Part shown: one piece after another, positions 1 through 11,720 of the stretch | How positions within the stretch are numbered: the first letter of the stretch is position 1 | Layout: each line of letters starts with the position of its first letter | Origin: Anaeramoeba flamelloides | Taxonomy: Eukaryota; Metamonada; Anaeramoebidae | Assembly: GCA_027625915.1 (NCBI GenBank) | Contig: JANTQA010000044.1 | Location: 248,001 to 312,000 of the forward strand | DNA: 64,000 nucleotides | Direction: 5' to 3' | Program-made: the position numbers and the translations under genes | Notes under the pieces: generated by a model | What the model saw: only the letters and a program-made list of their open reading frames with translations | Databases searched by the model: none | Told to the model about the DNA's origin: nothing

Positions 1-89
1 CAATAACAATACACTTTAATTTCAGGCTTCTTCTTGGTAGATGCTAATCCGTTAAGCATTAAAATCAGACTGATAACAATTTTAAACAA

Positions 90-1142
90 TTAAAATCCTA
101 AATAGAAGAATTTTGTTGAGATCCGATTTTGAAAGTGTTTACAATTTTGAATAAAAACGATTTGGAAGGTTTGGTTTTGTTGCTTTTTATTCAACCAATC
201 TTTTTTGGGGTAATTTTTTTTTTGTTTTTTGAGATCTCCAAAAACAAAATATGGACAATCAAAAGCATAATAAAAAAATGAAAAAAACAAAAAAACACAT
301 ATTTACAACGAAAAAACTGAGAAAGACTTACAACAGTAACCATACAACATTCCGCTTGTTAGAAAAGTAAAAGTGCCCATTGGTGTGACAATGATAAAAC
401 AAATGTAGAGAATAAAAGGAAATGCTAATTTTGGGACATTCACTAAACCAAAGATTGATCTTGTTAGGTTTAATTGGTCTAATTTGCAATTAATAACGCT
501 CAAAGCGAATATTATTGGTGCTTGTCCATCGTTACAATTATAATACGAAGAGGTTGATCCAAATATTTTATAAACACCATAGGCAATAAAAAAATTTGAG
601 ATCGTTATCATTGAGATTGTAAAAATTAATAAAACAACCAAATTAACAGAACCCAGGATTTTTTCAATACCAGACATGATGGGTATTAAGGAAACAACAG
701 TCAGAATTAAATAAAGAATTCCAGTATGAAAAAATGGCCAAGTAATCAGGCGATATACTTTGCAGCATCAAGATAATTGATCGATCAATAGAGAAGATAT
801 TTTCGTTTATTGGGGAGTGTTGTGGGGGAGAGTTAAAAGAAAAAAGGAAAAGAAACTTAACTTTTGTTATTTTCAAAAGATAAAAAATAAAATAAAAAAA
901 AGAAAAAAGAAAAAAAGAAAAAAGAAAAAAGAAAAAAGAAAAGGATCTGTAGAATACGAACAGTGCTTGGTTGCCATCAAAAATAATCTTGGGGATTGAC
1001 AAAAGTTGTTTGTTTTAAGAATTGAAAAAAATCCAAAAATCGAAGAAACAATGGTAATTAAAACAAGAACTTTTGTTATTAACGGAATTTTTGCAAGAAA
1101 TTTTTTGATAGTGTTTGTGTACTTTGGTTGTTCTTCGGACAT
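90..1142 (-). CDS. Rhomboid-like intramembrane pseudoprotease (three exons)
   Basis: Exons 962-1142, 332-757 and 90-235 join in phase (60 codons+1, 2+141 codons+1, 2+48 codons) into a 250-residue protein. Seen: an amphipathic N-terminus, a first membrane segment (about residues 25-42), then the rhomboid block YRLITWPFFHTG (residues 62-73), the IEKILGS loop, and a late segment resembling the rhomboid sixth helix (VPKLAFPF to TFTFLTSGMLYGYC, about 168-202). This order matches the RBD2/UBAC2 branch of rhomboids in ER/Golgi membranes. The catalytic GxSG motif reads GQAP (Ala140 for Ser), and the histidine expected in the last helix is Leu193, so it should be proteolytically dead, as known for UBAC2 and iRhoms. 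The C-terminal 48 residues are Lys/Gln-rich and likely cytosolic. Donors are GTTCGT (weak) and GTAAGT; the first junction is the least certain point. Confidence 0.8.
236..331 (-). other. Intron 2 of the rhomboid-like gene
   Basis: The donor GTAAGT and an acceptor ending GGAG bracket 96 nt of T-rich sequence. Splicing restores the phase into the C-terminal tail ending in TAA at 90-92. Confidence 0.7.
758..961 (-). other. Intron 1 of the rhomboid-like gene
   Basis: 204 nt with a very long pyrimidine tract on the coding strand (poly-A/G on the plus strand around 840-945). The acceptor is GCAAAG. The donor GTTCGT is non-consensus but gives the right phase and a continuous rhomboid motif across the junction; the HRD1-like gene in this window uses a similar GTTTGT donor. 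Confidence 0.6.
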
Positions 1143-1591
1143 TTTCTTTTTGGAAAAGAAATTTTGTTTTTAGGGTTAAAAAAAGTAAAATGATTCTTTA
1201 AAGATGGGCCAATATCAATAAAATCCAATCTTATCTTGAAGTCAATTCTCATAAAGTAGTAAACGTTACAATTGTTTCAAAGATATAAACTTTTGGTGTT
1301 GATTATGATTTTTGTAATACTTCCAAATCTAAGTTCAAAATTAAAATCTGATAAACTGTTCTGAAAATAATCGGGACTGACTTGATAAAACACATGTTTC
1401 AAAAATAATCCATGATTGGTTTTTGTAAAAGACTTAAATCTTAAATTAACAAAGGAAACGGCAACCAACAATAAGTTAATCTGATATTGGGTTCTTAAAG
1501 TAATATAATTAATAATTAAATTCGTAAAAAGATAGATCAAACATAAAAGTTCATCAAAAAATAGAGACATCATCGGGGAAACTTTTTGTAA
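1143..1591. other. Intergenic; weak minus-strand ORF only
   Basis: No recognisable gene. A 98-codon minus-strand ORF (1277-1573) starts 15 bases from the MITE at 1592 and has mixed composition, but no domain or membrane pattern was recognised. It may be a chance ORF or a fragment cut by the MITE. Confidence 0.3.
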
Positions 1592-2049
1592 CTGTTGAGA
1601 GAAAAATGTTGGACACAGAAAAATGGTTGGACAGCAATTTTAATTGGGAACCTTACTGAAAATGATTTTTAATTTCAATCGTTTGTGAAATAACTCAAGA
1701 ATATAACAATAATCTACTTATTAGAATAACCATTAATGTAATTCTACTTTTTCAAAACCTGATCTCTTATAATCTAAAGCAAGTTTAAAAATTATCATTT
1801 TCTGAATTAATAGTAAACTTTACTAAAACTTAGATCTTTGTTAAAATTGCATGATCTACTTTAGTTATCAACCATTCAAATGAGTATTCTACACACACCA
1901 CAGATTAATGAACTTGCAACACCTTTAAACCTGGATTTATATAAAAGTCACCTAGTTATCAATAGGATTTGATTTTCAATTTTACTAATGTTCCAAATTA
2001 AAAATGGTGTCCAACCATTTTTTTGTGTCCAACATTTTTCTCTCAACAA
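1592..2049 (+). mobile_element. Harbinger-like MITE, family 1 copy A
   Basis: 458-bp element with inverted ends beginning CTGTTGAGAGAAAAATGTTG and a TAA duplicated on both flanks (1589-1591, 2050-2052). The right end has one mismatch at the outermost base. The interior has no coding potential. Three-base TWA target duplications are typical of the PIF/Harbinger superfamily; the assignment rests on that alone. A second copy of identical length lies in the opposite orientation at 2226-2683. Confidence 0.85.
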
Positions 2050-2225
2050 TAATATCATTTTTCAAAATTTATAGTTATAATTTTCAAAGTTTGATTCTCA
2101 AATAGAAGAAACTTTTGAGACAAAACAGAAACAATTTTCAGAATACTAACAATTTTCAAATGTTGTCCAGACTTATTTTCATGTTATCAATTTTTTTAAT
2201 ACTGATTTGTTTTTTTTTTTAATTA

Positions 2226-2683
2226 CTGTTGAGAGAAAAATGTTGGACACAGAAAAATGGTTGGACACCATTTTTAATTGGGAACATTTGTAAAATTAAA
2301 AATCAAATCCTATTGATAACAAGATGAATTTTATATAAATCCTGGTTTAAATGTGTTCCAAGTTCATTAATCTGGGGTGTATTTAGAATACTCATTTGAA
2401 TGGTTGATAACTAAAGTAGATCTTGCAATTTTAACAAAAATCCAAGTTTTAGTAAAGTTTACTATTAATTCAGAAAAGGGTAATTTTTAAACTTGCTTTA
2501 GATTATAAGAGATCAGGTTTTGAAAAAGTAGAATGACATTAATCCTTATTTGCACAAGTAGATTATTGTTATATTCTTGAGTTATTTCACAAACGATTGA
2601 AGTTAAAAATCATTTTCAGTAAGGTTCCCAACTAAAATTGCTGTCCAACTATTTTTCTCTTTCCAACATTTTTCTCTCAACAG
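2226..2683 (-). mobile_element. Harbinger-like MITE, family 1 copy B
   Basis: 458 bp, the reverse complement of the copy at 1592-2049 with scattered substitutions. The terminal repeats CTGTTGAGAGAAAAATGTTG are intact and a TTA is duplicated on both flanks (2223-2225, 2684-2686). The two copies together form a large inverted repeat with a 176-bp spacer. Confidence 0.87.
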
Positions 2684-4788
2684 TTAATTAAATTACTAAT
2701 CTTTAAAAAAATATCTAATTAATCGAAAACAAGAATAAAAATTATGATTATCCAAATTCAAAACAAACCTCTATAAAAACTCTTTTGTTTTTCGAAATAA
2801 GTTGATCTACTTTGGTTATCAAACAATTAAATGGGGTTTCTATATATACCTATATTTTAACGAATGATAAGTAGATCTATGTGTACTTGTCAAACAATTA
2901 AATGAGTATTCTCTTATTATCCTACTTTAATGAACTTTTGGTATGTTTATTCCTTAGTTCATAAAAAAGTAGTTCACAGCCAGTCAAGTACCACGTGTTC
3001 TGAGCACACAACATATGCATCAAATAAAACCCAAGTTTTTTTCTTATATAAATATAGGTGTAATACAATAACCCACATACCACATTTTTTTATAACTAAC
3101 CTTCCATTATTTTTGTGTTATACTCTTCAATTTGGATTTTGGAAAAAAAAATAAATTGTCAAACATTGCTTTTGTGAGCCACGGTTAAAACCCCTATATC
3201 AATTACAAGATCTATCAGCTAAGAACCAAATTAACAAGTTTATACACCCTCAACGTGATATAATCTCTTTTTTTTTCAAATTAAAGGGATTGCAAACCTT
3301 AATGTAGCTGTAAAAAAATCTTTAAGAAAAATTTAATAATAAATTTTAAAAAAAATATTTAACACATCGTGAAATTAAAAAAATCTAATACAACAAAATA
3401 ATGACCTCTTTAGATGTTATTTCCAGAAATGAATTATTGTTTTTAATAATTTTCATCCATTCTTTCAAATTTTATCAAAGCTTACAATTTGTTATATTTA
3501 TCAATTATTCCTAAAACAATTATTCTCTTCATAAAAAGAAATCAATATTATTGTTTATAAAAGAAGTTTATCAATATTCAATGTTAAAAGTAAAACCAAT
3601 AAGTATTTGAGTTACTCAATTCTATAAAAAATCTACTTTAATTTCAAAAAAAAATAAAAATAATTATTTATTGCTGACTAAAAATATAATTTCTTATTTA
3701 AACACACGTTTCAAATCATTTTTCTCTTTCTTGATAAAAAAGTCCAAGAATAGAAACCTTGAAAAAAAAAAAAAAATCAATTAAAAGTACTTTTTTAAAC
3801 CTGGAAATTTTAATTTTTAATAATTGAATAATATATAGAGAATACCCCTTTTTTGGTTATTTTAAAATCAATATTTTATTACCAAAACTTCAATATTTAA
3901 ATGAGTTATTAATAACCCAAAGATTAAAAATATTAATATATTTAATTATTTTTGTCATTTTTTTTCAACATTTTCAAACAAATAAAAATAAATTCAAATT
4001 AATTAAAACTTTTAATAAAAAAAATAATTGATATTATTAAATAACAGATTGTAATAATAAAAACTCGTTACTTATACTCAAAATATTTCAAATATAATAT
4101 TTTTTTTAATATTTAATAATTCAAAAACTTGATAAATATCCTGTAAAGAAAATAAACTATCATTTTTTACAGATCTTCAAGGATTCAATATTTAATTGAA
4201 TTTTATTATGCTTTTAAAATAAGATTAAAATTAGATTATTTTCTGTTCAGACATACTCTAAAGAAATAACTAAAAGTAATATATTCTATATATACATATA
4301 TTTTGAAAAAATAAATATTGTTTTTTCTAATAACAAGATTCTCAAATGATACGACTAGATCCTTTAACTTAAAATTCATTGGAATAAATGAAATACTTTA
4401 AAAATATACAATTCATTTCTTAAAAGATCATAAATGTTTTTTTATTGCATATATAATCATAGCTTTTGAAAATAATTATTCTGTTACCCTTTCGAAAAAA
4501 ATATATCTTATTTACATGGCATTTAATGACTAATTTTTAGGCGAAAATAGTGAAGATATTGAATAAAAATACCCTTGAAAGTGTTTAATAATCCCAGTTG
4601 GATTTATTCATAGTTAATTTTTTTTCAAAAAAGAGTAAAATTTTCACAATTCCGACAAATTTCACAATTTTATCTTAGATTCTGAACAGAAAATTGATGT
4701 TTACAAGTTCAAAATTCTAAATTTCAAATATATAAGGGCAAAATAATTTCCCTAGATGTTCTAAATATTGTTTATAGTTACTTTTATA
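2684..4788. other. Gene-free stretch with MITE-interior relics
   Basis: No gene seen. At about 2804-2865 and 2870-2938 there are two degenerate tandem copies of an internal piece of the family-1 MITE (GATCTACTTT, a TATCAAACAATTAAATG block, then TTAATGAACTT or similar). At about 3172-3305 there is a diverged minus-strand relative of the palindrome arm found at 43412. The rest is A/T-rich sequence with homopolymers. Confidence 0.5.
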
Positions 4789-4986
4789 CAGTCAGTTCCA
4801 CTTTTAAGGCACAAACTTTCAACGAAATTTAAGGCACAATAAAAATCTCAAATTTAAACACAAAATTTTTAATTTTTTTTTCAAACAATTTATTTTACTA
4901 GAATCTGAATTTTTTGCCTTAATTTGAGATTTTTATTATCCCTTAAATTTCGTCGAAAGTTTGTGACTTAAAAGTGGAACTGACTG
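4789..4986. mobile_element. Mariner-like fold-back MITE, family 2 copy 1
   Basis: 198 bp, almost entirely two inverted arms starting CAGTCAGTTCCACTTTTAAG, with TA on both sides (4787-4788, 4987-4988). The arms continue through the AAGGCACAAACTTTCAACGA block. TA duplication and CAGT ends fit the Tc1/mariner group. Confidence 0.9.
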
Positions 4987-5089
4987 TATGTTTGTATATT
5001 TTGATTTTTGAATGTGTATTAGGAAATTCCTTAAAGTCATTTTTTTATAAAATTTTTTATTCCAAAATCAATTTGGACTATTTTTTTTA

Positions 5090-5281
5090 CAGTCAGTTAC
5101 ACTTTTAAGAAACAAAGTTCAACAAAATTTAAGGCACAATCAGAATCTCAAATTAAGGCACAAAATTCAAATTCTAGTTAAATAATTTATGAAAAAAAAT
5201 TCCAAAAAATATACTTTAATTTGAGATTTTTTTGTGCCGTAAATTTAGCTGAAAGTTTTTGTCTTAAAAGTACATTGACTG
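5090..5281. mobile_element. Mariner-like fold-back MITE, family 2 copy 2
   Basis: 192 bp, the same arms as the copy 100 bp upstream but more diverged, flanked by TA (5088-5089, 5282-5283). Confidence 0.85.
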
Positions 5282-7197
5282 TATAATTTATTAATTTTTG
5301 GTATTATTTTGATTTTAACTTTGAAACAAGTAATTTTTAATCGAATTTTTTTAATAATGTCAATTCTTTTTAAAAAGTAAAAGTAAAATAACAAAATGAT
5401 TAAACATCCATTGAAATGAGACATAGTCATTAAAAGTAAAATACCAAAATTAAATTGATAAAAAAATTTTCTATTGTTAATTCAATTTTAAAAACATTTC
5501 AAGCAACCATCAAGAAACCTCCGTAAAAAAAATTATTCTGGATAAAATTATTATTTTTAGTGTTGCTTTTCGGATATCTAAAAAACTCAAATCATTCTTT
5601 CCACTTTTAAATAAAATTTTATATTTTAAAAAGTAGTTTGTAATGGCTAAATCGCATTCCTTTTCATGGAATTTTGATATATATATATATATAAACAACT
5701 CAAAACAAAATTATCTTTATAATTTAACTGATAATAGGGTTAACAACAAACATTTGAAAATTATTAATAACATTTATTATTTTATTGTGAGTAAGGAGTA
5801 ATCAAAGAAAAAACTATTAAAAAAAAGATCAAAAAACTCAAAGGAGAAAAAGCCAATAAAGTTATCCCCTAAGAAAAGATTAAGAAATTATTTCACATTT
5901 TTGAGATTTTATGAAATTTTTTTTTTTCATAATATTATTGAAAATTCACTCTATTTTTTAAGATAAATTCTCTAATTTGAATAATTTTTGTAGGAATTTC
6001 TTTTTAAATAATATTTCTTTATGAAACAATTACTATATTTAATAATTTTTTATTGTTGGTTTCTTTGGTCATTTAATAAATACGTATGATATAACAAGGA
6101 AAAACAGTTTTTATTCAGAAAGATGGATAAATTTTTCTGTACATGTTATTTTGGCAACAATAAGAAAATCTAAAAAGATTTCATGTCTTATAGAAAAGTT
6201 TTTAGATCTCCTTTGAATTCTTACAAACTTCTGCAATTTTTTTTCTTTAGTTTTCAATTGATTTTAAAAAAATTCACGAAAAAATAAACATGTTTTTTTC
6301 ATTTACTCAATTTTTTTTCACAACAGTTATCTTTGAAAGCACAAAATATCGAATTTATTTAATGCAAGACCTTTCGTAGAAATTTTTTTGTTAGGCTGTT
6401 AAAAATATCTTGCAAAAATACAAAATTGGAAATTTGAATAAAAAGTTTTACTTTGAGAATAGAAATTCTATTGAACAAAAAATATTAATAATATTTAAAA
6501 TAATGTTTATTGTTCTTAAAAAAGTACCTTATATTAAAGGATGTCAAGAAATTTCGAATACCTGAATTTAACAATTAATAAATGAAAGTTTTGATTTTAA
6601 GGAGGGATCATTCAAAATGAATTCTTGTGATAACCACAAATACTAACTCATGATTTTCGTTAAGGCTCTTACGATCCTTTATCCAAAGATGAAAATATAT
6701 TATTTTTGTAAAACAAAATTTTTTTTAAGAGTTTTTTTTTTATTGAAAATTTCTTATTACAACAAAGGAGTAATTCAGAGTATTATTGATTTATGTGGAA
6801 ATTGATTAATTTTACTATTATATTATTACAGTTGTACTAATAACTGCCCTAAATGAAAAACAAGTTGATAAATGTATTTAAATGTGAATTTCAACGGACT
6901 TGTTTAGTATCAAGTTATAAAAGTTCAGTGGTGTAAATAACCCATGTTTTTTTATTTTAACCCATTACTAAAATTTAACTCATGTAAAAAATATTGACTG
7001 ACTCTAGAAATAAAAGAAACAAATCAATGATTTGAAAACTGTATATTAACAAGAAAGATGGTTCTTTAAATAAATTTTAAAAAAGAATTATGAAGATATG
7101 GGAAGATTAAAAGGTATTTTTGGATAAAATAATGAGAAAAATTTCATTTTTTGAATTTTTATAAAAAAATCATTTAATCTTAGTAATTTTGTAAATA
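5282..7197. other. Gene-free stretch with repeat relics
   Basis: No gene seen. About 5900-6155 is an eroded minus-oriented copy of the 480-bp family 3 element (shares the TATTGTTGGTTTCTTTGG block and the order of flanking motifs). About 6530-6860 is the left arm of an inverted repeat whose partner is 7825-8065; the arms share a core containing AAGGAGGGATCATTCAAAAT. A short in-frame stretch in the right arm is interrupted in the left arm. Confidence 0.5.
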
Positions 7198-7646
7198 CAG
7201 CTGTTCCAAGGCTACCATAAATTTTTGTATAAAACAGAATTGAGTTTTCTATTCTTATTTTCCATTTTCAAAAAATTCGGAAATAAGAGTTATTATTCAA
7301 AAAAAAATTCAATAAATGAGCTATTATTCAAATTTTGAAACATCAAAAAAAAAAATATTCAAGATCCCAGGAAACTTAAAAATTATTTGTCCAAAACAGT
7401 TCAAAAAAAATATTAATATTGAATGATCTTTAAAAATTTACCTTTTTTGAAAAATATTTTAAAGTTCTTCATGAATCTTCAAAATTTTTATTTTTTGTAA
7501 TGTTTCAAAAATTTGAATAATAGCTCATTTATTGAATTTTTTTTTGAATAATAACTCTTATTTCCGAATTTTTTGAAAATGGAAAATAAGAATAGAAAAC
7601 TCAAATCTGTTTTATTAAAAATTTTATGGTAGACTTGGAAAGACTG
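7198..7646. mobile_element. Palindromic MITE, family 5
   Basis: 449 bp with inverted ends (CAGCTGTTCCAAGGCTACCA on the left, CAGTCTTTCCAAGTCTACCA read from the right) and TA on both sides (7196-7197, 7647-7648). The arms are long, about 145 nt each; the centre is A/T-rich. No second copy was noticed in the window. Confidence 0.8.
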
Positions 7647-8069
7647 TATCACGTGTATTTCGAAACAAAAGCATTTGATATTAGTGAGCCATTTCGATTA
7701 ATCAATGGTCTAACCTCTAAAGTCAATTTAAATACAAACCAAGAATATATAACTGCTTTCTGGTCTTCAAATACTCAAGTCTGAAAAAAAAGCACAAGTT
7801 TATTTTTATAATGATTTAAAAGGTTGTCAACACAGGTTATTTATACAACTGTAGAACAAAAAATATAAAAGAAAAAACATATATTTTTGAAATAAAAATT
7901 TGTTTTAAACTTTGGATAAAGGATCTTAAAATTCTTAACCAAAATCATGGCGTAGTATTTGTGGTTATCCAAAGAATTCATTTTGAATGATCCCTCCTTA
8001 AAATCAAAACTGTCATTTATCAATTGTAAAATTCAGATTGGAAATTTCTTGACTTCCTTTAAGAACTAG

Positions 8070-9250
8070 GTCTGCAATTTATCAATTTACTTCAACACCT
8101 TTTGATCCAATCTCATTTTAAACAAAAAGTCATGATCTTGGAAATATTCTCTTATTTGGACCAAAAAATCATTTTATGTCATTTTTTTTATGAAAAATGA
8201 AAAAGAAATTTTGAGATACGTAAACTCGAACACCTTGTTAAGGATGGTAAAAATGAAAAAGAAAAACTAATCACGATTTTTTAACATTATAAAAAACAAA
8301 GATCAGTCCAAACATTCTCAATAACAACTCTAACTCTAACTTTCGAAGATCACATTGTCTATGATTTTTGAATGTTGGGTTCCTTGAATTGTTCAAGTAA
8401 TTCGTAAACCAGATTAATTCACAACAAAGGGGTTGAATTTTTCTCTTGTTTTTTGTTTGGTTCTTAATGTTTTTCCTTGAATAAATCTCCCCACCATGAC
8501 TAAGAGGAGAGTGTATCCTCGAATTGTTTGTGGAACAACATGATCCATGTTAAACGCACTTCTTGTTTTTTGTGTATTTCTAAGTCAAAGTTTTATTCGT
8601 TTGGATCGTTTCTCTCAAAACCCAATTGGTGGTATCGAGGAAAATTGGAGTGGTGTGTTGTGGGAAAGATTTGGTGGTTCTTTGCATTCAAGGATCTTTT
8701 GAAAATTAAATTTGCAAAAATTAGTCGGTTTTTTTTATTAAAAAAAAAAAATATTGTGTCAGTTGAGAAAAAATGATCTTTTCGATTTTTGGAAATGAGG
8801 ATTTTAGTGGATTTGATACAACACCAAACACATTATCGTGGAACTACCTATTAACCAATTTGTTCACTATTTGGAAATAACAAAGAATCTTTCAACAATA
8901 ATTCAGCAAAATTTGCCAATTTTCTCCCTTTTGAACTTTTAGGCGAAAGTAGCAAACCTTCTCATCTTCTCTCACATATCAAAAATAAATCAAAGAAACC
9001 CACAAACATCGTCTTAAGGTTTGTTACTTTCACCTAAAAAGAAATTTTCTCAAAAAGCTGTTTTTTCGCAACCTTCTTTGTCATTTTGAGATACGCTGAT
9101 ATACAACTCCAGTTAAAAAATGTCTTTTTTTTCTACTTACATATCACTGAATAAATATTTGTGTGAGTTAAAAACCTACAGAATCATCTTTTATCACACT
9201 GGGCATTAAATTTCAATATCACACGTAGTCCTTAATATAAGGTACTGTTT
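8070..9250 (+). repeat. Diverged segmental duplicate, copy 1 (partner at 43085-44775)
   Basis: Collinear with 43085-44775 in the same orientation: shared landmarks include CATTTTATGT, ACATTGTCTATGA (GCATTGTCTATGA in the partner), TGGAAATGAGGATTTTAGTGG (a close match in the partner) and the AATAAATATTTGTG block. The partner carries a palindrome insertion at 43412-43941; this copy carries a short hairpin at 8937-9039. No intact gene is recognised in either copy. Confidence 0.65.
8937..9039. repeat. Short hairpin insertion
   Basis: Inverted arms TTTTAGGCGAAAGTAGCAAA and its near-complement at 9016-9039 surround about 55 bases. It interrupts the alignment between the two segmental duplicates, which suggests an insertion. 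No target duplication was recognised. Confidence 0.6.
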
Positions 9251-9489
9251 TAAGATCAATTCACTTTATTTAAAAAATAAATGGTTGTTTAAGAAAATTC
9301 TTCAGTTTGTTTTCTTATCTTTGAGATAAAATTTTTATTATTATTTTCCAATTCAAATTGAAAAAAAATAATTACGAAATTGGAATAAAAAAAAAAGTTA
9401 TTGAGTTGAGAAAAAGGGAAAAAGATTGAACGTATTAATGTTATAAAATGTAAAGTATAACAGCACTTGTATAAAAAAAGATTAAAAGA

Positions 9490-9498
9490 AAAAAAAAA
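9490..9498 (-). terminator. Polymerase III oligo-T terminator of tRNA-Thr
   Basis: Directly after the tRNA 3' end the minus strand reads a run of T residues (A run on plus). Confidence 0.7.
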
Positions 9499-9570
9499 TG
9501 CATCTTATAAGATTCGAACTTATGACCTTTTCATTACTAGTGAAACATTCTACCCCTGAACTAAAGATGC
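9499..9570 (-). tRNA. tRNA-Thr (anticodon AGU)
   Basis: A complete cloverleaf on the minus strand: acceptor GCATCTT pairs with AAGATGC, D-stem GTTC/GAAT, anticodon stem TTTCA/TGAAA with loop CTAGTAA (anticodon AGT, decoding ACU), T-stem ATAAG/CTTAT with loop TTCGAAT, discriminator A. There is no intron. The internal box A and box B fit polymerase III consensus, and oligo-T follows immediately, as expected for a polymerase III terminator. It is the only tRNA seen in the window. Confidence 0.95.
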
Positions 9571-10011
9571 AGACATAAAATAGACTATTTTGCTTTTTTG
9601 ATTTTTACAAAAGATAAGAAACCAAAATTTTTTTCACATAATTATTTCTCTAATTAATTTATTTTTTACTCTTTTTTTTATTAAAAATAACTTTTACCAA
9701 AAAACATCCTTCAAATCCCTCATAAAAACATCAAATAGAGTAAATTTGAATGGCAAATATAGTCTTTAAAAAGAATGATTCGAATTTTTCAGAAATATTA
9801 CATAATTGTATTTAATTGAAAACAGCTGACTGAGATTCAAATTGTTCAACTACAACTAAAAAAGTATTCAAAAATCAAGAAATTACCATCTAATTAAAAC
9901 AACACTCATGAACAATCATAAATTAAACTTTATAATATAATAATAATGGCTCATGAAGAAAATTATTCGTGAAACAAACATTTGAAATTATAATTTGAAA
10001 AAACGAAAATA

Positions 10012-10492
10012 CTGTCGTCAAAATAAAGCGTAGCAAAAAAATTTAATGTGTGTTTCAGAATAAAAAGCGTGTTTTTTGGTTATAAAAGACCTATACTTTA
10101 ACCGATCAAGAAACCAATAATAAACCCCATCAAAAATATGGTATTAGTTTCTTATAATTCTATTATTTAAAAAGAAATTCTAACAATGAAAGATCAAATT
10201 GGAAAATTTATCTCAAAAAATAGAGAAAATTTTTTTCAAAATTTTTACAATCAAAAAAAGAAAAAAATTCAAAAAAATTGAGAATAATTATGGTAAATTT
10301 TCTACTATTTCCATTCCTAATTGAAATTTTACTGAAAATAACCAGACCTTTACTTTCAAAATTGATTTGGGCTCAGGTATATTATTATTTGGTCGTAGAT
10401 TGGATGTTGCCTTGGTACAAGAAGAAAAAAAGCACGGATAATATTTTGAAACAAGGATTATAGTTTTTGGGCACGTATTATTTTGATCACTG
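10012..10492 (+). mobile_element. Mariner-like MITE, family 3 copy A
   Basis: 481 bp flanked by TA (10010-10011, 10493-10494). The ends are short imperfect inverted repeats: CTGTCGTCAAAATAAAGCGT on the left and, read inward from the right, CAGTGATCAAAATAATACGT. The interior is shared with the copies at 37994, 41028 and 56831. ORFs inside are not conserved between copies. Confidence 0.85.
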
Positions 10493-11720
10493 TAAATGAA
10501 AAAGTCCAAGTTCTAAAAGGAAAAACATTCATAAAAAAAGTGTTTGTTTTAATGAGAAAATAAGATCTATATTTGATTAAAATATAATTATTCCCAACTT
10601 TTTATTCAAAATAAAACAAAAATCCATATCTATTGCCAAAAATTGTAAAAAAATAATACTCTTTTCAAACTTTTTATTATTTTTTAGTTTCAAAAATCAA
10701 AATAATTTAAAGATCAGTCCAAATGTGATGAAATTACTCGTTTTTCTTTATCGGAATTTGAACCAAGAAATAAAAAAAAATTATTTAAAAATTAAAATTT
10801 CATTTTAATATTTTTACTGAAGAAATACAACTTTGTTTTTTCTGTACCAATATACACCCCACCAAAACAAAACAATTTTAAAAACCAAAATTGAAATTAA
10901 ACTATTCTTTCTCTAATTTGAGGAATTAAATTTCTCTTTTTTGTTCTTTTCTTCAATCAAAAAAAGATAAAATCAGCCCAATACCAATCATTCGAGTTAT
11001 AAATGGTTTTCTTTCCGACGTCTATTTGTAATTTTTCAAACTCACTTGGAAATAAATAATCTCAAAAAGTAAATCTCATTAATGGAAATGAGTAACCAAA
11101 ACCTCAATGTCTATTAAAGATTTAATTTTTTAAAAGAAAAATTCTACTTTCAAAAAAGTAATGAAATACCGTTTTTGAAATTTACCCTTAACTAAATATC
11201 CCTTTTCTCCTTTAGAATTTGAAAATATTAATGCTTGTTTTCAAAAAAATTATTTACAAAAAAAAAAATAAAATACATTCTTATGCTTCAAAAAAATGTC
11301 GTATTTTAATACATTTAGTTTTTCAGTACAAATCTATTTTATTTCAATCTCTTATGATCAAAAAACAGATTACCTAAACTTTTTTAACCTTGTTAAATTC
11401 AAATTTCGACAATTAACTCTTCATTCGATTCAAAATTAATAAATTTTTTATATATGTTTTCACATATAAATAAAAGGCATTTCAGTTTATTATCTTTTAA
11501 AAATTTTTTTCTTTATTAGTTTATTGATCAACAATTCACATTTCAATTTTTAATATTCAAATAAGAGCTACATATTATTTTTAGTTTTCTATTACTGGAA
11601 ATTTGAAAAAATAAAAAAATACTGAAATTGTAGCGAAATATTGATGTCTCAGACTATAAAAATAAAAAGAATTCAATAAAATAGAATAAAAAAAGAATTG
11701 AGTTATTTATTTAAATATTT
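10493..11720. other. Gene-free stretch downstream of the HRD1-like gene
   Basis: A/T-rich sequence with no supported gene, RNA or element; it includes the 3' flank of the HRD1-like gene. Confidence 0.5.

Noticed and set aside
2930-3154. Plus-strand ORF of 74 codons
   Set aside because: It starts inside a relic of the MITE interior and ends in an A run; no recognisable motif.
8528-8776. Plus-strand ORF of 82 codons in the segmental duplicate
   Set aside because: The frame is not conserved in the partner copy at 43-44.5 kb and no domain is visible.
10278-10509. ORFs on both strands inside family 3 copy A
   Set aside because: The other copies of the element break these frames, so they are chance ORFs in a non-coding MITE.
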